Assembly (NCBI GenBank): GCA_963851415.1
Contig: CAWKPF010000002.1
Span: 4,278,001-4,342,000, forward strand
DNA from: CAWKPF01 sp963851415
GTDB taxonomy: Bacteria; Acidobacteriota; Thermoanaerobaculia; Multivoradales; Multivoraceae
Direction: 5' to 3'
Length of the DNA stretch: 64,000 nucleotides
Part shown: piece by piece, positions 42,231-52,334 of the stretch
Layout: every line of letters starts with the position of its first letter
How positions within the stretch are numbered: position 1 is the stretch's first letter
Notes under the pieces: generated by a model
The model's database searches: none
The model's input: the letters and a program-made list of their open reading frames with translations, nothing else
What the model was told of the DNA's origin: nothing
Translations under genes and position numbers: made by a program

Positions 42231-43331
42231 ATGACGGAGACTTCTCGGGCGGCCGGGCGGCGCTGGATCGCGGCGGGCGTCGTGGCGTTGGCAGTGGGTG
42301 CGTGGCTATGGAGCGCCACGTCCGTGGGGCTGGGCGTGCAACACGCTCTCCAGCTGTGGCTACTGCGCCATGTGGCCGCCACGACCATCGAGGTCGACGG
42401 TGTGGAGCCGCTGCCGATGTTCCTCGAGCCCACCGATCGAGTCGTCACGCCGCGAATGATCGGCGAGCGGGTCTGGGAGCCCAAGGAGACCTACTGGTTC
42501 GTCGAGAGTCTGCGCGAGGGGGACACGGTGGTCGACGTGGGAGCCAACGTGGGCTACTACACCCTGATTGCGGCATCACTGGTGGGTCCCGAGGGCCGGG
42601 TGTACGCCTTCGAGCCGGATCCCAGGAGCTTCTCGCTGCTCGAGCGCAACGTACGGCTCAACGGGTTCTCCAACGTCGTGCTCGAGCGCAAGGCAGTGGC
42701 CGACCAGGCCGGGACGCTGCGCCTCTATCTCGCTCCGGAGAACAAGGGCGATCACCGCATCTATGCTCCCAGCGACGAGCAGCGAGACTGGATCGAGGTA
42801 GAGGCGATCACTCTGGACGACTACTTCGGCGAGCGAGCGGCAGAGGTCGATCTGGTGAAGATCGACACTCAGGGGGCCGAGTTGTCCATCCTGCGCGGCA
42901 TGAGCCGGATTCTCGAGAGCAGCGAGCGGCTGGTGTTGGCGATGGAGTACTGGCCTCATGGACTGCGCGACTTCGGTGAGGAGCCCGGCGAACTGCTCGA
43001 CCTGCTCACGGCGCAGGACTTCCGTTTCTTCGACCTCGCCGGTTTCCTGGTCCGGCCGCTCGAAGAGGTCGGTCAGGCGGAGCTGCTGGCGAGGTTCCCA
43101 CCCGGCAACCGCTGGTTCACCGATCTCTTTCTCGTCAAGGGGCGGGCCGAGATGGAGGGGCTGCGCGCCGAGCTGGAGCGCTGGGAAGCCGCGACGCACG
43201 ACGATTCCGATCCCGAGCGCAGGTTGGAGGCAGAGCGCGAGCTCGCTCGCATCCGCACCGAGCTCGCCGCGCTCGCGCCGGCCGCGCCCGGCTTCCCTCG
43301 GCAGGCGCAGACGAAGGCCTCGCAACCGTAG
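42231..43331 (+). CDS. Membrane-anchored FkbM family methyltransferase
   Basis: A 366-aa S-adenosylmethionine methyltransferase of the FkbM type, which usually O-methylates sugars or polyketides. An N-terminal helix (RRWIAAGVVALAVGAWLWSATSVGLGV) anchors it, which is unusual for the family. The SAM site is VVDVGANVGYYTLIAA with the acidic loop AFEPDP, and the family motif VDLVKIDTQGAELSILRGM is intact. The C-terminal 70 residues are a charged coiled coil. ATG 42231 has AGGGAG upstream; an earlier in-frame ATG at 42162 adds 23 unconserved residues. It may modify a surface glycan, but no glycosyltransferases are near. Confidence 0.88.
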   Translation: MTETSRAAGRRWIAAGVVALAVGAWLWSATSVGLGVQHALQLWLLRHVAATTIEVDGVEPLPMFLEPTDRVVTPRMIGERVWEPKETYWFVESLREGDTVVDVGANVGYYTLIAASLVGPEGRVYAFEPDPRSFSLLERNVRLNGFSNVVLERKAVADQAGTLRLYLAPENKGDHRIYAPSDEQRDWIEVEAITLDDYFGERAAEVDLVKIDTQGAELSILRGMSRILESSERLVLAMEYWPHGLRDFGEEPGELLDLLTAQDFRFFDLAGFLVRPLEEVGQAELLARFPPGNRWFTDLFLVKGRAEMEGLRAELERWEAATHDDSDPERRLEAERELARIRTELAALAPAAPGFPRQAQTKASQP

Positions 43332-43371
43332 CCGAGAGCAGGGCGAGAGGGCTTGCCGAGCTCGTCCTGGT

Positions 43372-44145
43372 TCATTCTCTGATGACGTCGGTGCCCAGGA
43401 GACGATCGCCCTGGTGGGTGTACCAGGTGCGCGCAGCGGGAAGTCGAAGGCCGCCGACTTCGGCCAGCCCCTCGAGCACGATGTACTCACCGTCTCCCGC
43501 CGACTCGTCGTGGTAGAAGCGATAGCCGAACATCTCGTAGCTGACCGGATCGAAGTAGAAGTACCAGATGTCGGACCCGACCGAGGGGTCGTAGCTGACC
43601 CGAACCTCGAGGGCCGCGCGGTCCCGGAAGGTCGTGCTCACGACATCGGGGTCGAGGATGGTGCCCGGGTCGCGCAGCTTCATGGGCAGGCCGTAGAGGA
43701 ACAGGTAGTAGTCCCGCGTGCGCAGAGCCGCCTCCGAGGAGAGCCGGAGCTCTTCGGCCTGCTCCGGGGTTACGTTGGTGGAGCCGTCGAGCGTGGCACG
43801 TACGAGGGTGTCGCCCTCGAGCACCCGTTCCGAGACGTGGCCGTCGGATTCGGAGCGGATTCGATAGTGGCCGGCCCCGTTGTCGAGGAGGAGCGTCGTT
43901 CGCCGCGTGGGGCCATCGGGACGAGTCTCGTCGAGGGTGAGCTCGAAGCGCCCGGAATCCCAGAGCGCTCCCGGGTCGTGGAAGGCGATGGCGAGGTCTC
44001 GCACCCGTTCCGACGAGAGCGAATCGATTGTCGCAGGGTCGTCAGTCGAGCCGACGAAATCGCCGCGTTCCGCATCTGGTGGGACAGAACACGCCATGAG
44101 GCTGGCAAGCAAGCCGGTCAAGAGGAGGCGTGGGGGTGATCTCAT
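43372..44145 (-). CDS. DUF6503-like lipoprotein
   Basis: A 257-aa predicted lipoprotein (lipobox LMA-Cys19). The mature part follows the DUF6503/LolA-like pattern: RRTTLLLDNGAGHYRIRSES, then WYFYFDPVSYEMFGYRFYHDESAGDGEYIVLEGLAEVGGLRLPAARTWYTHQGDRLLGTDVI. That C-terminal wording is what I recall from Bacteroidota/Acidobacteriota DUF6503 members. It would sit in the outer or inner membrane and bind something hydrophobic if the LolA fold holds. It is followed by the ABC-2 exporter genes in the upstream direction, and shares their strand. Confidence 0.78.
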   Translation of the reverse strand: MRSPPRLLLTGLLASLMACSVPPDAERGDFVGSTDDPATIDSLSSERVRDLAIAFHDPGALWDSGRFELTLDETRPDGPTRRTTLLLDNGAGHYRIRSESDGHVSERVLEGDTLVRATLDGSTNVTPEQAEELRLSSEAALRTRDYYLFLYGLPMKLRDPGTILDPDVVSTTFRDRAALEVRVSYDPSVGSDIWYFYFDPVSYEMFGYRFYHDESAGDGEYIVLEGLAEVGGLRLPAARTWYTHQGDRLLGTDVIRE

Positions 44146-44199
44146 CGAGCGAGGGCTTCCAGGGTCGAGGGCTTCTCCGGGGCGTCGTTGATTCGGACT

Positions 44200-45251
44200 C
44201 TACTCCCAGCGGAAGAGGAGGGAGCCGAGTACAAGGAATACCAGGCCCATCGCCGTGAGGATGCCGAGTTGAGGAGTGAGGTCGCGCAGGCCGGCTCCCT
44301 CGGTCATGACCGCACGCGCCGCTTCGTTGATGTGGGTGAGGGGGAGGATCCGAGCGATGTTCTTCACCCACTCGGGAGCTCCGTCCAGCGAGAACCAGAC
44401 ACCCGACAGGATCATCATCGGCCAGGTCATCATGTTGAGCAGTCCACCGGCTAGCTCCTCGCTCGCTGTGCGCGAAGCCACGAGGAGTCCGAGGGCGATG
44501 AGGGAGATCGCTCCGACCGCGAAGACGATCATGACGGTGGTGTGCGAGCCGAGCATCTGGATCTCGAGGACCCATACCGCACCCACATAGACGACCAGAG
44601 TGGTGACCATGACCAGGAAGAGTCGCGATGCCACCTGGGCCGAGAGGAACTCGAACGCCGACAGGGGCGTCGCCTTGAGGCGCCTCAAGACCCCGTTCTT
44701 GCGGTAGCGGACGATCACGAAGCCCACACCGAAGAGACAGCTGAACATGATGTTCATGCCCAGGAGGCCCGGCAGGAACCAGTCGATATAGCGGATCTCT
44801 CGGCCCTCGACCGTTTCCTTGATCAAGTTCAGCTCGGGATCGGTGCCTTCGAGAATCCGCTCCAACACCTGGCCGCGCGGCGAGGTCGAGTTGATCCAGT
44901 AGCGAGCCGGTTCATCCGAAACCCGGCTGGGGCCCGGTTCGATCAGCAGGTCGTAGCTGTGCTGCCCGACCTTGCGCTGCGCCTCTTCGAGGTCGTCGAC
45001 CGGTACGAACTGGATCTGCTCGATCGAGAAGAAGGCCGCGAGGTCTCCTTCCCAGGGGACATCGGCGCTCTGTCCAGTGGGATCGAGAACGGCGACCTTG
45101 AACATCGGGCGCCCCTGCCCACCGAAGATGAAGCTGAACCCGACCAGGATCACGAGGGGAAACAACAAGTTCCAGCCGAGCGTGGCGCGGTCGCGCCAGA
45201 ACTCCTTGTTGCGCGCACGCAGCACGGCCAGGAATCGCCGTGCCCGGCCGC

Positions 45252-45255
<4 letters not shown>
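44200..45255 (-). CDS. ABC-2 type exporter permease
   Basis: A 351-aa permease. The first helix (TLGWNLLFPLVILVGFSFIFGG) is followed by a large outer loop of about 150 residues, then five C-terminal helices (GMNIMFSCLFGVGFVIVRYRK, LFLVMVTTLVVYVGAVWVL, TTVMIVFAVGAISLIALGLLVA, LNMMTWPMMILSGVWFSL, LGILTAMGLVFLVLGSLLF). The layout is that of ABC-2 exporters of the NatB/YhaP or drug-export type. Its start overlaps the stop of the ATPase gene by 4 nt (ATGA), so they form one transporter. Substrate unknown. Confidence 0.93.
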
Positions 45256-46136
<881 letters not shown>

Positions 46137-46141
46137 CGGAC

Positions 46142-46543
46142 TCAGAAGAACGAGCGCAGCAGGGTCATGAGAAGGGTCGTCAGGAGACCCAGGCCGATCA
46201 GAACGGCGACGGCGACACAGCCCCAGAAGAGCCGATGGCGTCGGACCAGCCGGCTCGCTGCAGAGAGGGCGTCAGCGGCCATGGGCAGCCGGGCGAGCCC
46301 GGGGTGGCTTGCCATCGCGTTTCGCTCGATGGCGATCTCGCCCCGATGAGAAGGGTGAGAGAGGAAGATCGTGCCGTCGTTGATGCCCCCGGGACGGCAT
46401 TGCAGGCCGTCGACCGGCAGCTCCAGGGCTTCCTTGTCCGCCTGAAAGCACACCGTGTCGGCCCGCAGTTCAACCGTTCCGGCAAGCCGATCGGACGCGC
46501 TGCGGTAGAGCCAACCCTGGACGGGGAGGGGTCCGGAATTCAT
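46142..46543 (-). CDS. Hypothetical protein with a PH-like N-terminal domain and C-terminal helix
   Basis: A 133-aa protein (ATG 46543). Residues 1-85 look like a small all-beta domain (VQGWLYRSASDRLAGTVELRADTVCFQADKEALELPVDGLQC, then GTIFLSHPSHRGEIAIE), and residues 105-133 contain one membrane helix (FWGCVAVAVLIGLGLLTTLLMTLL). The beta domain resembles, from memory, the N-terminal domain found before M48 peptidases, but no peptidase follows. A GTG at 46612 could extend the start by 23 residues. It ends 5 bp before the ABC ATPase and may belong to that operon. No ribosome site is clear. Confidence 0.6.
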   Translation of the reverse strand: MNSGPLPVQGWLYRSASDRLAGTVELRADTVCFQADKEALELPVDGLQCRPGGINDGTIFLSHPSHRGEIAIERNAMASHPGLARLPMAADALSAASRLVRRHRLFWGCVAVAVLIGLGLLTTLLMTLLRSFF

Positions 46544-46642
46544 GTGTGCGGCAGAGGCTATCAGGGTGTCGGGCGAGGCGTCGGTTTGCTGTCTCGGCTC
46601 GCGTGCAGCCACTGGTTGAGAGCCGAGGCGCCTCGGCGGTAA

Positions 46643-46768
46643 GTGCTCGTTTCGAAGACTGCCCAGGCCGACAGGGACATCGACTTGATGCAGCTGGGCC
46701 CGGCGGCCCTGCTCGTGCTGCTACCCATGCTGTCCGTATTCCTGGTGCGTCGTCGCCCGACGGTCTGA
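46643..46768 (+). CDS. Putative 41-aa single-helix membrane peptide
   Basis: GTG at 46643 opens a 41-codon frame. After a polar start (VLVSKTAQADRDID) it encodes one hydrophobic helix (LMQLGPAALLVLLPMLSVFLV) and ends RRRPTV. A hydrophobic helix followed by an Arg cluster is the pattern of small membrane proteins and of C-terminal sorting tails. An ATG at 46688 would leave just the helix and tail. No good ribosome site precedes either start, so expression is uncertain. Confidence 0.3.
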   Translation: MLVSKTAQADRDIDLMQLGPAALLVLLPMLSVFLVRRRPTV

Positions 46769-46824
46769 GCCGACAGTGCTCGATCCAGGGAACGGCCTGC
46801 TCCTTCTTGGGACAGAATCCGGGC

Positions 46825-48078
46825 GTGGTACGACTCTTCAGACCCTCTTCGAGCGCTGGGCTGCGCACAGCGGTGCGGTCGATCCTCATCGGGACTCTCT
46901 TTGCCATGGCCACGCTGGTCTCGCTCGAGGGGCTCCTGCGCCTGGCCGGGCGGCACAGCGCTGCGCTACGCACACTGCTCTATCTGCCTTCGCTCGCGAC
47001 CAGCTACGAAGACGTTCCGGATACTCGCTCCCTTCTCGCAACGACGCCCCTGGGCTTCTCCCCGGGGATCGCCCGCGACGCCTTCGTCTTGAATTCTCGG
47101 GGTTTTCGCACCCCCGAGTACGATGAGGGGCCCGTTTCGCAGCCGCGCGTCGTGGCCCTCGGCGACTCGTTCACGTTCGGGGCGGTCCGGGAGGGAGAGA
47201 ACTGGACCCGTGTGCTCGAACGCCGACTGCGGGAGGACTACGGCGACGGCTCGATCGAAGTGATCTCGCTCGGCGTGCCGGCGGTGGGCCCGGACTTCTA
47301 TCGTCGCCTCTGGCAGCTCGAAGGAGAGCCGCTCGCCCCCGATGTCGTGCTCGTGGCGTTCTTCGTGGGTAATGACTTCGTCGACGGCGGCCTCGAGCCT
47401 CCGGACTCGCGAGCGGGCTTCTGGGCTCGGCACAGCCTCGCTGTTCGCGCGCTGCGCAACGGAGCTCGGCTACTGCGCGGGGGCGGCTCTCTGGAGCGAG
47501 GGCCAACGCTCTCGCCGGATGCCGAGTGGGGGCGTGAGGACCCTCGCCTGCTGGCGGACTACGATCCGAGTCTCCCCACCTATGTCGAGGGCGTGTTTCT
47601 CGACATGGAGTGGCGACGTCTGGCGATCCTGCGGCGGGAGGAGCGCGATTGGTTTCATTCCCAGTGGCGCAGGGTTCGCCTCGTGCTTGCCGACTTGCTG
47701 GACTCGATCGAACGGTCCGGAGCCCGCCCGGTGGTCGTGATCATCCCCGATCAGGGACAGGTCGACGATGCCCTGCGTTCACAGCTGCTGGGAATCCTCA
47801 ACCGATCCTCGGATGCGATCGCTCTCGGCTACCCGCAGACTCGGCTGAAGCGCTTCCTCGACGAACGAGGAGTCGAGTACCTCGATCTGCTGCCGGTGCT
47901 GCGGGCCGACGGTCGGGGAGCTGCGCTGTACAAGCTGCGCGACTCGCACTGGAATGCCCTGGGCAATGAAGTGGCGGCGGAATCCCTTGCCGAGCGCTTC
48001 CTCGAGCATGGATGGCTGCTCGAAGAGAGTCAGAAGCCGGGCGGGGGCTCGAAGCCGCCCAGTCGCTCCTCGAGATGA
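46825..48078 (+). CDS. Membrane-anchored SGNH/GDSL hydrolase-like protein
   Basis: A 417-aa protein of the SGNH hydrolase superfamily, with a GTG start at 46825. An N-terminal helix (SILIGTLFAMATLVSLEGLL) anchors it. Active-site blocks are GDSFTFG (nucleophile Ser), the Asn in FFVGNDF and the DSHWN Asp/His near the C-terminus, in the style of AlgJ/AlgX and other sugar O-acetyltransferase/esterase proteins. It would act outside the cytoplasm on glycan or lipid esters. Its 3' end overlaps the convergent amidase gene by 49 nt. The N-terminal start is uncertain, because the frame stays open upstream to 46546 but reads as junk. Confidence 0.82.
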   Translation: MVRLFRPSSSAGLRTAVRSILIGTLFAMATLVSLEGLLRLAGRHSAALRTLLYLPSLATSYEDVPDTRSLLATTPLGFSPGIARDAFVLNSRGFRTPEYDEGPVSQPRVVALGDSFTFGAVREGENWTRVLERRLREDYGDGSIEVISLGVPAVGPDFYRRLWQLEGEPLAPDVVLVAFFVGNDFVDGGLEPPDSRAGFWARHSLAVRALRNGARLLRGGGSLERGPTLSPDAEWGREDPRLLADYDPSLPTYVEGVFLDMEWRRLAILRREERDWFHSQWRRVRLVLADLLDSIERSGARPVVVIIPDQGQVDDALRSQLLGILNRSSDAIALGYPQTRLKRFLDERGVEYLDLLPVLRADGRGAALYKLRDSHWNALGNEVAAESLAERFLEHGWLLEESQKPGGGSKPPSRSSR

Positions 48079-49493
48079 CGGGCCACCGCGAGCGTGGTGC
48101 GGTCTTCGAGATAGGGCCCCGCCACCTGGACTCCCACGGGAAGGCCCGCCGAGGTTCGTCCGATCGGAACGACCGTTGCCGGCAGGTATGCGGCACTGAT
48201 CAGCCCGACCCAGAGTAGCTGGTCGAGGTAGGGCCGCTCGGTGCCGTCGACGTGGATGCGTCGCGCGGCCATCGGCTCGCTATGGTCGTGGGCGATGGCG
48301 TCGGTCGGGAGCACCGGCAGGAGGACGACATCCCACTGTCCGAAGAAGTCCCGCCACTTGCGGCGCAGCTGGAGCCGGCGCTCGTTCGCCGACAGCCACG
48401 CGCGGTGGCGCAGAGTGTAGAAGCCGGGCACCAGACCCTCCTGCTGACTCGGAGGCTGTGCAGCCATCTGCTCGATCTGATCGTGGCTGAACCCGCCGCT
48501 CTCGGCGGCTCCGAGGAGTTGGAGATAGGTGCGGGTGGCGTACTCGAACTCGAAATCCGGGCGCGCGTCGAAGTCGACCCGGGCTCCCGTTTCCGCGAGG
48601 CACCCTGCCGCCGCGGCAATCAGATCACGGATCTGCGAGGCGATCGGTGCGCTCGGCTCATCGAGCCAGACGGCAATGCGGTAGTCCTTCACCCGCTCAT
48701 GCCGCGCGGGGGGCAGCTCGAGCTTCCATGCGGTGCCCTCCCAGTCGTCGGGGCCCGCCAGCACGTCGAGGGCGAGCTCGAGGTCATCGACGTTGCGGGC
48801 CATTGGGCCGGCCACCGCGAGGTCTGCCTGACTCAACGTGCCTGGAAGACCTGGAATCTGGCCGAGGGCCGGGACGATCCCGAAGCTGGGCTTGTGTCCG
48901 GTGACGCCGCAGGTCGAGGCCGGGCCCCGGATCGACCCGCCGATATCGGAGCCCAGCTCGAGAGGCGTGAGCCCGGCAGCCAGAGCTCCTGCCGCACCTC
49001 CCGAGGAGCCCCCGACGGAACGTTCCGGGTTCCATGGATTGTTCGAGGGGCCGAACAACGAGTTGTAGCTCTGCGTGTCGCCGGCCCAGATCGGAAGGTT
49101 GGTCTTGCCGAAGACGATGGCGCCCGCGGAGCGTAGGCGGGCGACGGGCACCGCGTCGTGCTCGGGGACGAAATCGGACAATTCGGGGGCGCCCGATGTG
49201 GTCCGCAGCCCCTCGGTCTGGAACGAGTCCTTGATCGTCATGGAGACGCCGTGCAACGGGCCCAGGGGATCCCCACGCCGCACCGCAAGGTCGGCGGCAT
49301 CGGCTCGCCGCCGCGCGCGCTCCAGGTCGAAGGTGACGACCGAGTTGAGGGGGCCGTCCAGCCGATCGACGCGGTCGATCAACAGCTCCAGGTAGTCACG
49401 GGCCCGGAGTCGACCCTCCTGGATCGCCGCCGCGACCTGTCCGGCGGACCACCAGGCACAATCGGGCCCGAGCTTTGGATCATGGGGCTTCAA
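48030..49493 (-). CDS. Amidase signature family enzyme
   Basis: A 487-aa amidase. The Ser-cisSer-Lys triad is intact: Lys88 in TIKDSF, Ser163 in VGGSSGG and Ser187 in GSDIGGSIR, with the normal 24-residue gap between serines. Family members hydrolyse amides (fatty amides, indoleacetamide, 6-aminohexanoate dimers, aryl amides); the substrate cannot be told. No Gat subunits are nearby, and the C-terminal layout (VGLISAAYLPATVVPIG...GLPVGVQVAGPYLEDRTTL) fits free-standing amidases, not GatA. The start is a TTG at 49493, since no ATG lies in frame before the conserved region. It converges with the SGNH gene. Confidence 0.9.
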   Translation of the reverse strand: MKPHDPKLGPDCAWWSAGQVAAAIQEGRLRARDYLELLIDRVDRLDGPLNSVVTFDLERARRRADAADLAVRRGDPLGPLHGVSMTIKDSFQTEGLRTTSGAPELSDFVPEHDAVPVARLRSAGAIVFGKTNLPIWAGDTQSYNSLFGPSNNPWNPERSVGGSSGGAAGALAAGLTPLELGSDIGGSIRGPASTCGVTGHKPSFGIVPALGQIPGLPGTLSQADLAVAGPMARNVDDLELALDVLAGPDDWEGTAWKLELPPARHERVKDYRIAVWLDEPSAPIASQIRDLIAAAAGCLAETGARVDFDARPDFEFEYATRTYLQLLGAAESGGFSHDQIEQMAAQPPSQQEGLVPGFYTLRHRAWLSANERRLQLRRKWRDFFGQWDVVLLPVLPTDAIAHDHSEPMAARRIHVDGTERPYLDQLLWVGLISAAYLPATVVPIGRTSAGLPVGVQVAGPYLEDRTTLAVARHLEERLGGFEPPPGF

Positions 49494-49559
49494 GACAGGC
49501 CCGAGTATAGGCTGAGGAAGAGCGTGGGGATGAAAAAAGCTGTAAAACTCTGATTCCTG

Positions 49560-49565
49560 TGTCAA
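49560..49565 (-). promoter_or_regulatory. Possible -35 box upstream of the amidase gene
   Basis: On the minus strand a consensus TTGACA lies in an AT-richer 45-bp island (49525-49570), about 67 bp before the TTG start at 49493. No convincing -10 box sits 16-18 bp further on (CAGCTT). A lone TATACT at 49509-49504 is too close to the start to pair with it. Only one half of the promoter is therefore supported. Confidence 0.3.
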
Positions 49566-49652
49566 ACTAGAGGATCCCGGAGGCGTCCTGCCTCTGGCCC
49601 CCTTCCAGTCCCCCAGCACTCTCGAGAAGGACAGGCCCACAGGAGAACTGCC

Positions 49653-51524
49653 ATGCCGTGCCCCGCAAACCCCTCCCGGCGACTCCCCATTCCCGCGTGC
49701 TCGGTGCTCGCGCTCGCCCTGGTGATCGCCATTCCCGCGGTTGCGACCGACACCGGCTCCCAGGACTGGCTCCCTCTGGAGATCGGAAGCTCCTGGGTGT
49801 ACCAGGACGAAGCCGGAGAGCGTCTCACCATTCGCGTCCAGGGCCGCGCCGATGGGGCACAGGGCGAGGCCCTGGGAGAATGCTACCGGGTCACCTGGAA
49901 CGACGAGTTGCTCGGCCCGGCCTATCAGGCCGAGGTCTGGTGTCGGGAAGGCGGCGAGGTTCGTCTTGCCGGCAAGGAGCTGAGTGGCTCTGCGCTCCCG
50001 ATGGCTGGTGCGGCAGTCTTGTTGCGCGAGCCGCTGGCGCCGGGAGCGGAATGGGACTCTACCTTCAGCCTGGGCGGCGAAGAGTTGGTAGCCCGGGGTG
50101 TCGTAGTGGGGCGAGAGAGCGTGAGCACTCCTTCCGGTGACTACGATGCGATGCACGTTCGAATCGAACAGCCCTCGGGTGACGTCGACCGTTGGTATGC
50201 GCGCGGCGTGGGCATCGTTCAGGAAGAGACGTCCCTGTTCGGGCGATCCTTGGGGCGAAAGAGTCTTTCCCGATACGTCAGTACCTCGGCCCCCGAGACC
50301 GTGGCTCTGTTCGATGCGCCTGCCGAGCCCTTGCAGCCCCAGCCCCAGCAGGAGCCGGCGAGCTCGGGCGAGCTCGACGAGGGGATCACCAGCGCGACCC
50401 TGACCGACGACTCCGAGCCGCTGTTTCCCGAGGAGTCCGATCACGACTCGGCCCGGTTCGAGGCCACGGAAGTGGTGGCAGAGCCGCTTCGGCCCGCCCC
50501 CGAGACGTCCGGTCGAAACGACAACGGTGTGAGTTCTCATCCCGAGTTCGATGTCGAGCGCCAGTCCGCTCCCGAAGTCTCGGAGCTCGAAGAGATCGAG
50601 GATCCGCAGCCGCCCGTGAGGGCAACGAGTCCGACTCCGGAGCCGTTCGCGGTGGCCGACTCGGTGCCGCGTGAACCAGAGCCGTCAGTCGCGGTCGAGG
50701 GTGCCCGCACCGCGGAGCCCCGCTCGAGACAGCTGTCCGAGCCCGAACTGGAGCTGGAGGAGATCTCGGACGCGGATCCGGCGTCCGGGACCCGTTGGAC
50801 CACTCATGAGGCTCCCCCGGCCGCGCAGGAGGGCTGCGACATCGTGGGTAGCTACCTCGTGATGTCAGGAGGCGAGGTCGTTGACACCGAGGACGGCTGG
50901 GAGCGCGACGGACGTCGAGTGCTCTATCGGAATCATGCCGGCGCCCTTCTGGCGCTGCGTACCAGCTCGGTCGATTTCGAAGAGACCGAGCGTCGGCAGA
51001 GAGCCGACTGCGAGCGACAAGCGGAACGGGAGAGGGTGAAGCCGCCACCTCCGCCGCGCAACTGGCTCGAGGCCGCACAGCGCCGGCCCGACGAGGCGGT
51101 GGCGCTCGAGCTCGCCGACGGAGATCTGGGGCAGGCTGCCCGCGAGCGTCGAGGCGGCTCGGCGACCAGCGACGCAGTGCACGTGCTGCTGCAGATGGGA
51201 GTCGACACGGGAGTACTGATCGGCTTGGACCAGGGCGGCGAGCTCGCCAGTCTCGAATCGGTTCTCCGTCAGCAGCAGTCGGATCTCCAGGCTCGCCTGA
51301 ATCCCTATCGCGACCGCATCGACGAGGGCCCGGCGATGTCTGCGGCCGTGGCCGACGAGGTCCTGCTGACGGCCCGCCAGCTCTCTGGACTCGCGGAGCG
51401 GGAAAACCGAGGTCCGCTCAAAGACGCCTACGAGAAGATCGGCAGCGAGCTCGAACGAGCCGCGACGCGCATGCGCTCCGATCCGCTGGAAGCGACCCGA
51501 CTCCTCGCGCTGCTCTCGGGGTAG
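49653..51524 (+). CDS. Exported low-complexity protein with an N-terminal beta domain
   Basis: A 623-aa protein of unknown function. Signal peptide: CSVLALALVIAIPAVA. Residues about 35-215 form a folded beta-rich domain (DWLPLEIGSSWVYQDEAGE...RWYARGVGIVQEE), like domains I have seen in Acidobacteriota lipoproteins that start with W-x-P-L-x-x-G-x-x-W-x-Y. Residues about 215-390 are a Glu/Pro/Ser-rich disordered linker, and the rest is a helical domain with coiled coil (RRQRADCERQAERERVKPPPPPR) and a C-terminal helical bundle. A good AGGAG precedes ATG 49653. No enzyme motif seen. A structural or envelope role is possible. Confidence 0.75.
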   Translation: MPCPANPSRRLPIPACSVLALALVIAIPAVATDTGSQDWLPLEIGSSWVYQDEAGERLTIRVQGRADGAQGEALGECYRVTWNDELLGPAYQAEVWCREGGEVRLAGKELSGSALPMAGAAVLLREPLAPGAEWDSTFSLGGEELVARGVVVGRESVSTPSGDYDAMHVRIEQPSGDVDRWYARGVGIVQEETSLFGRSLGRKSLSRYVSTSAPETVALFDAPAEPLQPQPQQEPASSGELDEGITSATLTDDSEPLFPEESDHDSARFEATEVVAEPLRPAPETSGRNDNGVSSHPEFDVERQSAPEVSELEEIEDPQPPVRATSPTPEPFAVADSVPREPEPSVAVEGARTAEPRSRQLSEPELELEEISDADPASGTRWTTHEAPPAAQEGCDIVGSYLVMSGGEVVDTEDGWERDGRRVLYRNHAGALLALRTSSVDFEETERRQRADCERQAERERVKPPPPPRNWLEAAQRRPDEAVALELADGDLGQAARERRGGSATSDAVHVLLQMGVDTGVLIGLDQGGELASLESVLRQQQSDLQARLNPYRDRIDEGPAMSAAVADEVLLTARQLSGLAERENRGPLKDAYEKIGSELERAATRMRSDPLEATRLLALLSG

Positions 51525-51562
51525 GGCACAGGGCACGAGTCAAGGTGGCCTATGATGCGGCC

Positions 51563-52333
51563 ATGCGGATCGCCACCTGGAACATCAACGGGCTCCGCGC
51601 CCGTCTCGACTTTCTCCTGCACTGGCTGCGGGCGCGGGAACCCGACGTCGTTGGACTGCAGGAGCTGAAACTGAGCGACGACCAGTTTCCGCACGATGCT
51701 CTGTCCGAGCTGGGATATCGAGCGCTGACCCACGGTCAAAAGAGCTGGAATGGCGTGGCAGTCCTGACTCGACTGCCTGCCGAGGTCCGCCAACTGGGAT
51801 TGCCGGGTCAGGAAGAGATGGGGGCGCGCCTGCTCACCGTCGAAATCGGAGATCTTTCTTTCACGACGGTCTACTGTCCCAACGGCAAGCACACGGGGCA
51901 CGAGGACTTCCCGCGAAAGCTCGCCTGGTTCGACTCGTTGATCGAACACTTCGAGTCGGCGCCCTCGGATCGTCCGGCTGTTCTCTGCGGCGACTTCAAC
52001 ATCTGTACGGGAGCGCTCGACAGCTGGAACGAAGAGGTGCTCAAAGGAGGAATCTTCCATACCGAAGAGGAGCGCCTTCGTATGGCTCGTCTGGCTGAGT
52101 TGGGGCTGGTCGACCTCTACCGGGAGATCCATCCGGACGAGCAGAAGTTCTCCTGGTGGGACTACCGAGCGGGTGCCTTTCACAAGAACCAGGGGATGCG
52201 CATCGATCTCGTTCTCGGCACCGAACCAGTCGTGAAGCGGACCGAGTCGGTCACGATCGACCGGGACTACCGCAAGAAGCAAGACGGACTCACGGCATCG
52301 GATCACGCTCCGGTTCTGGTCGACCTGAGCTGA
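51563..52333 (+). CDS. xth: Exonuclease III (AP endonuclease)
   Basis: A 256-aa metal-dependent DNA repair nuclease of the EEP fold that cuts at abasic sites and degrades 3' ends. Active-site residues are all visible: Asn7 in ATWNINGLRAR, Glu34 in LQELK, Tyr104 in VYCPNG, Asp144/Asn146 in CGDFNI, and Asp247-His248 in ASDHAP. RKKQDGL and FSWWDYR contact DNA in relatives. ATG 51563 is preferred to the ATG at 51545 because it starts the conserved first strand. It is convergent with the response regulator gene (1 bp apart). Confidence 0.96.
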   Translation: MRIATWNINGLRARLDFLLHWLRAREPDVVGLQELKLSDDQFPHDALSELGYRALTHGQKSWNGVAVLTRLPAEVRQLGLPGQEEMGARLLTVEIGDLSFTTVYCPNGKHTGHEDFPRKLAWFDSLIEHFESAPSDRPAVLCGDFNICTGALDSWNEEVLKGGIFHTEEERLRMARLAELGLVDLYREIHPDEQKFSWWDYRAGAFHKNQGMRIDLVLGTEPVVKRTESVTIDRDYRKKQDGLTASDHAPVLVDLS

Positions 52334-52334
52334 G

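Noticed and set aside
48030..48078. 49-nt overlap of convergent SGNH and amidase genes as a sign of a frameshift
   Set aside because: Both proteins reach normal family length and keep their active-site residues, so a real tail-to-tail overlap is more likely.
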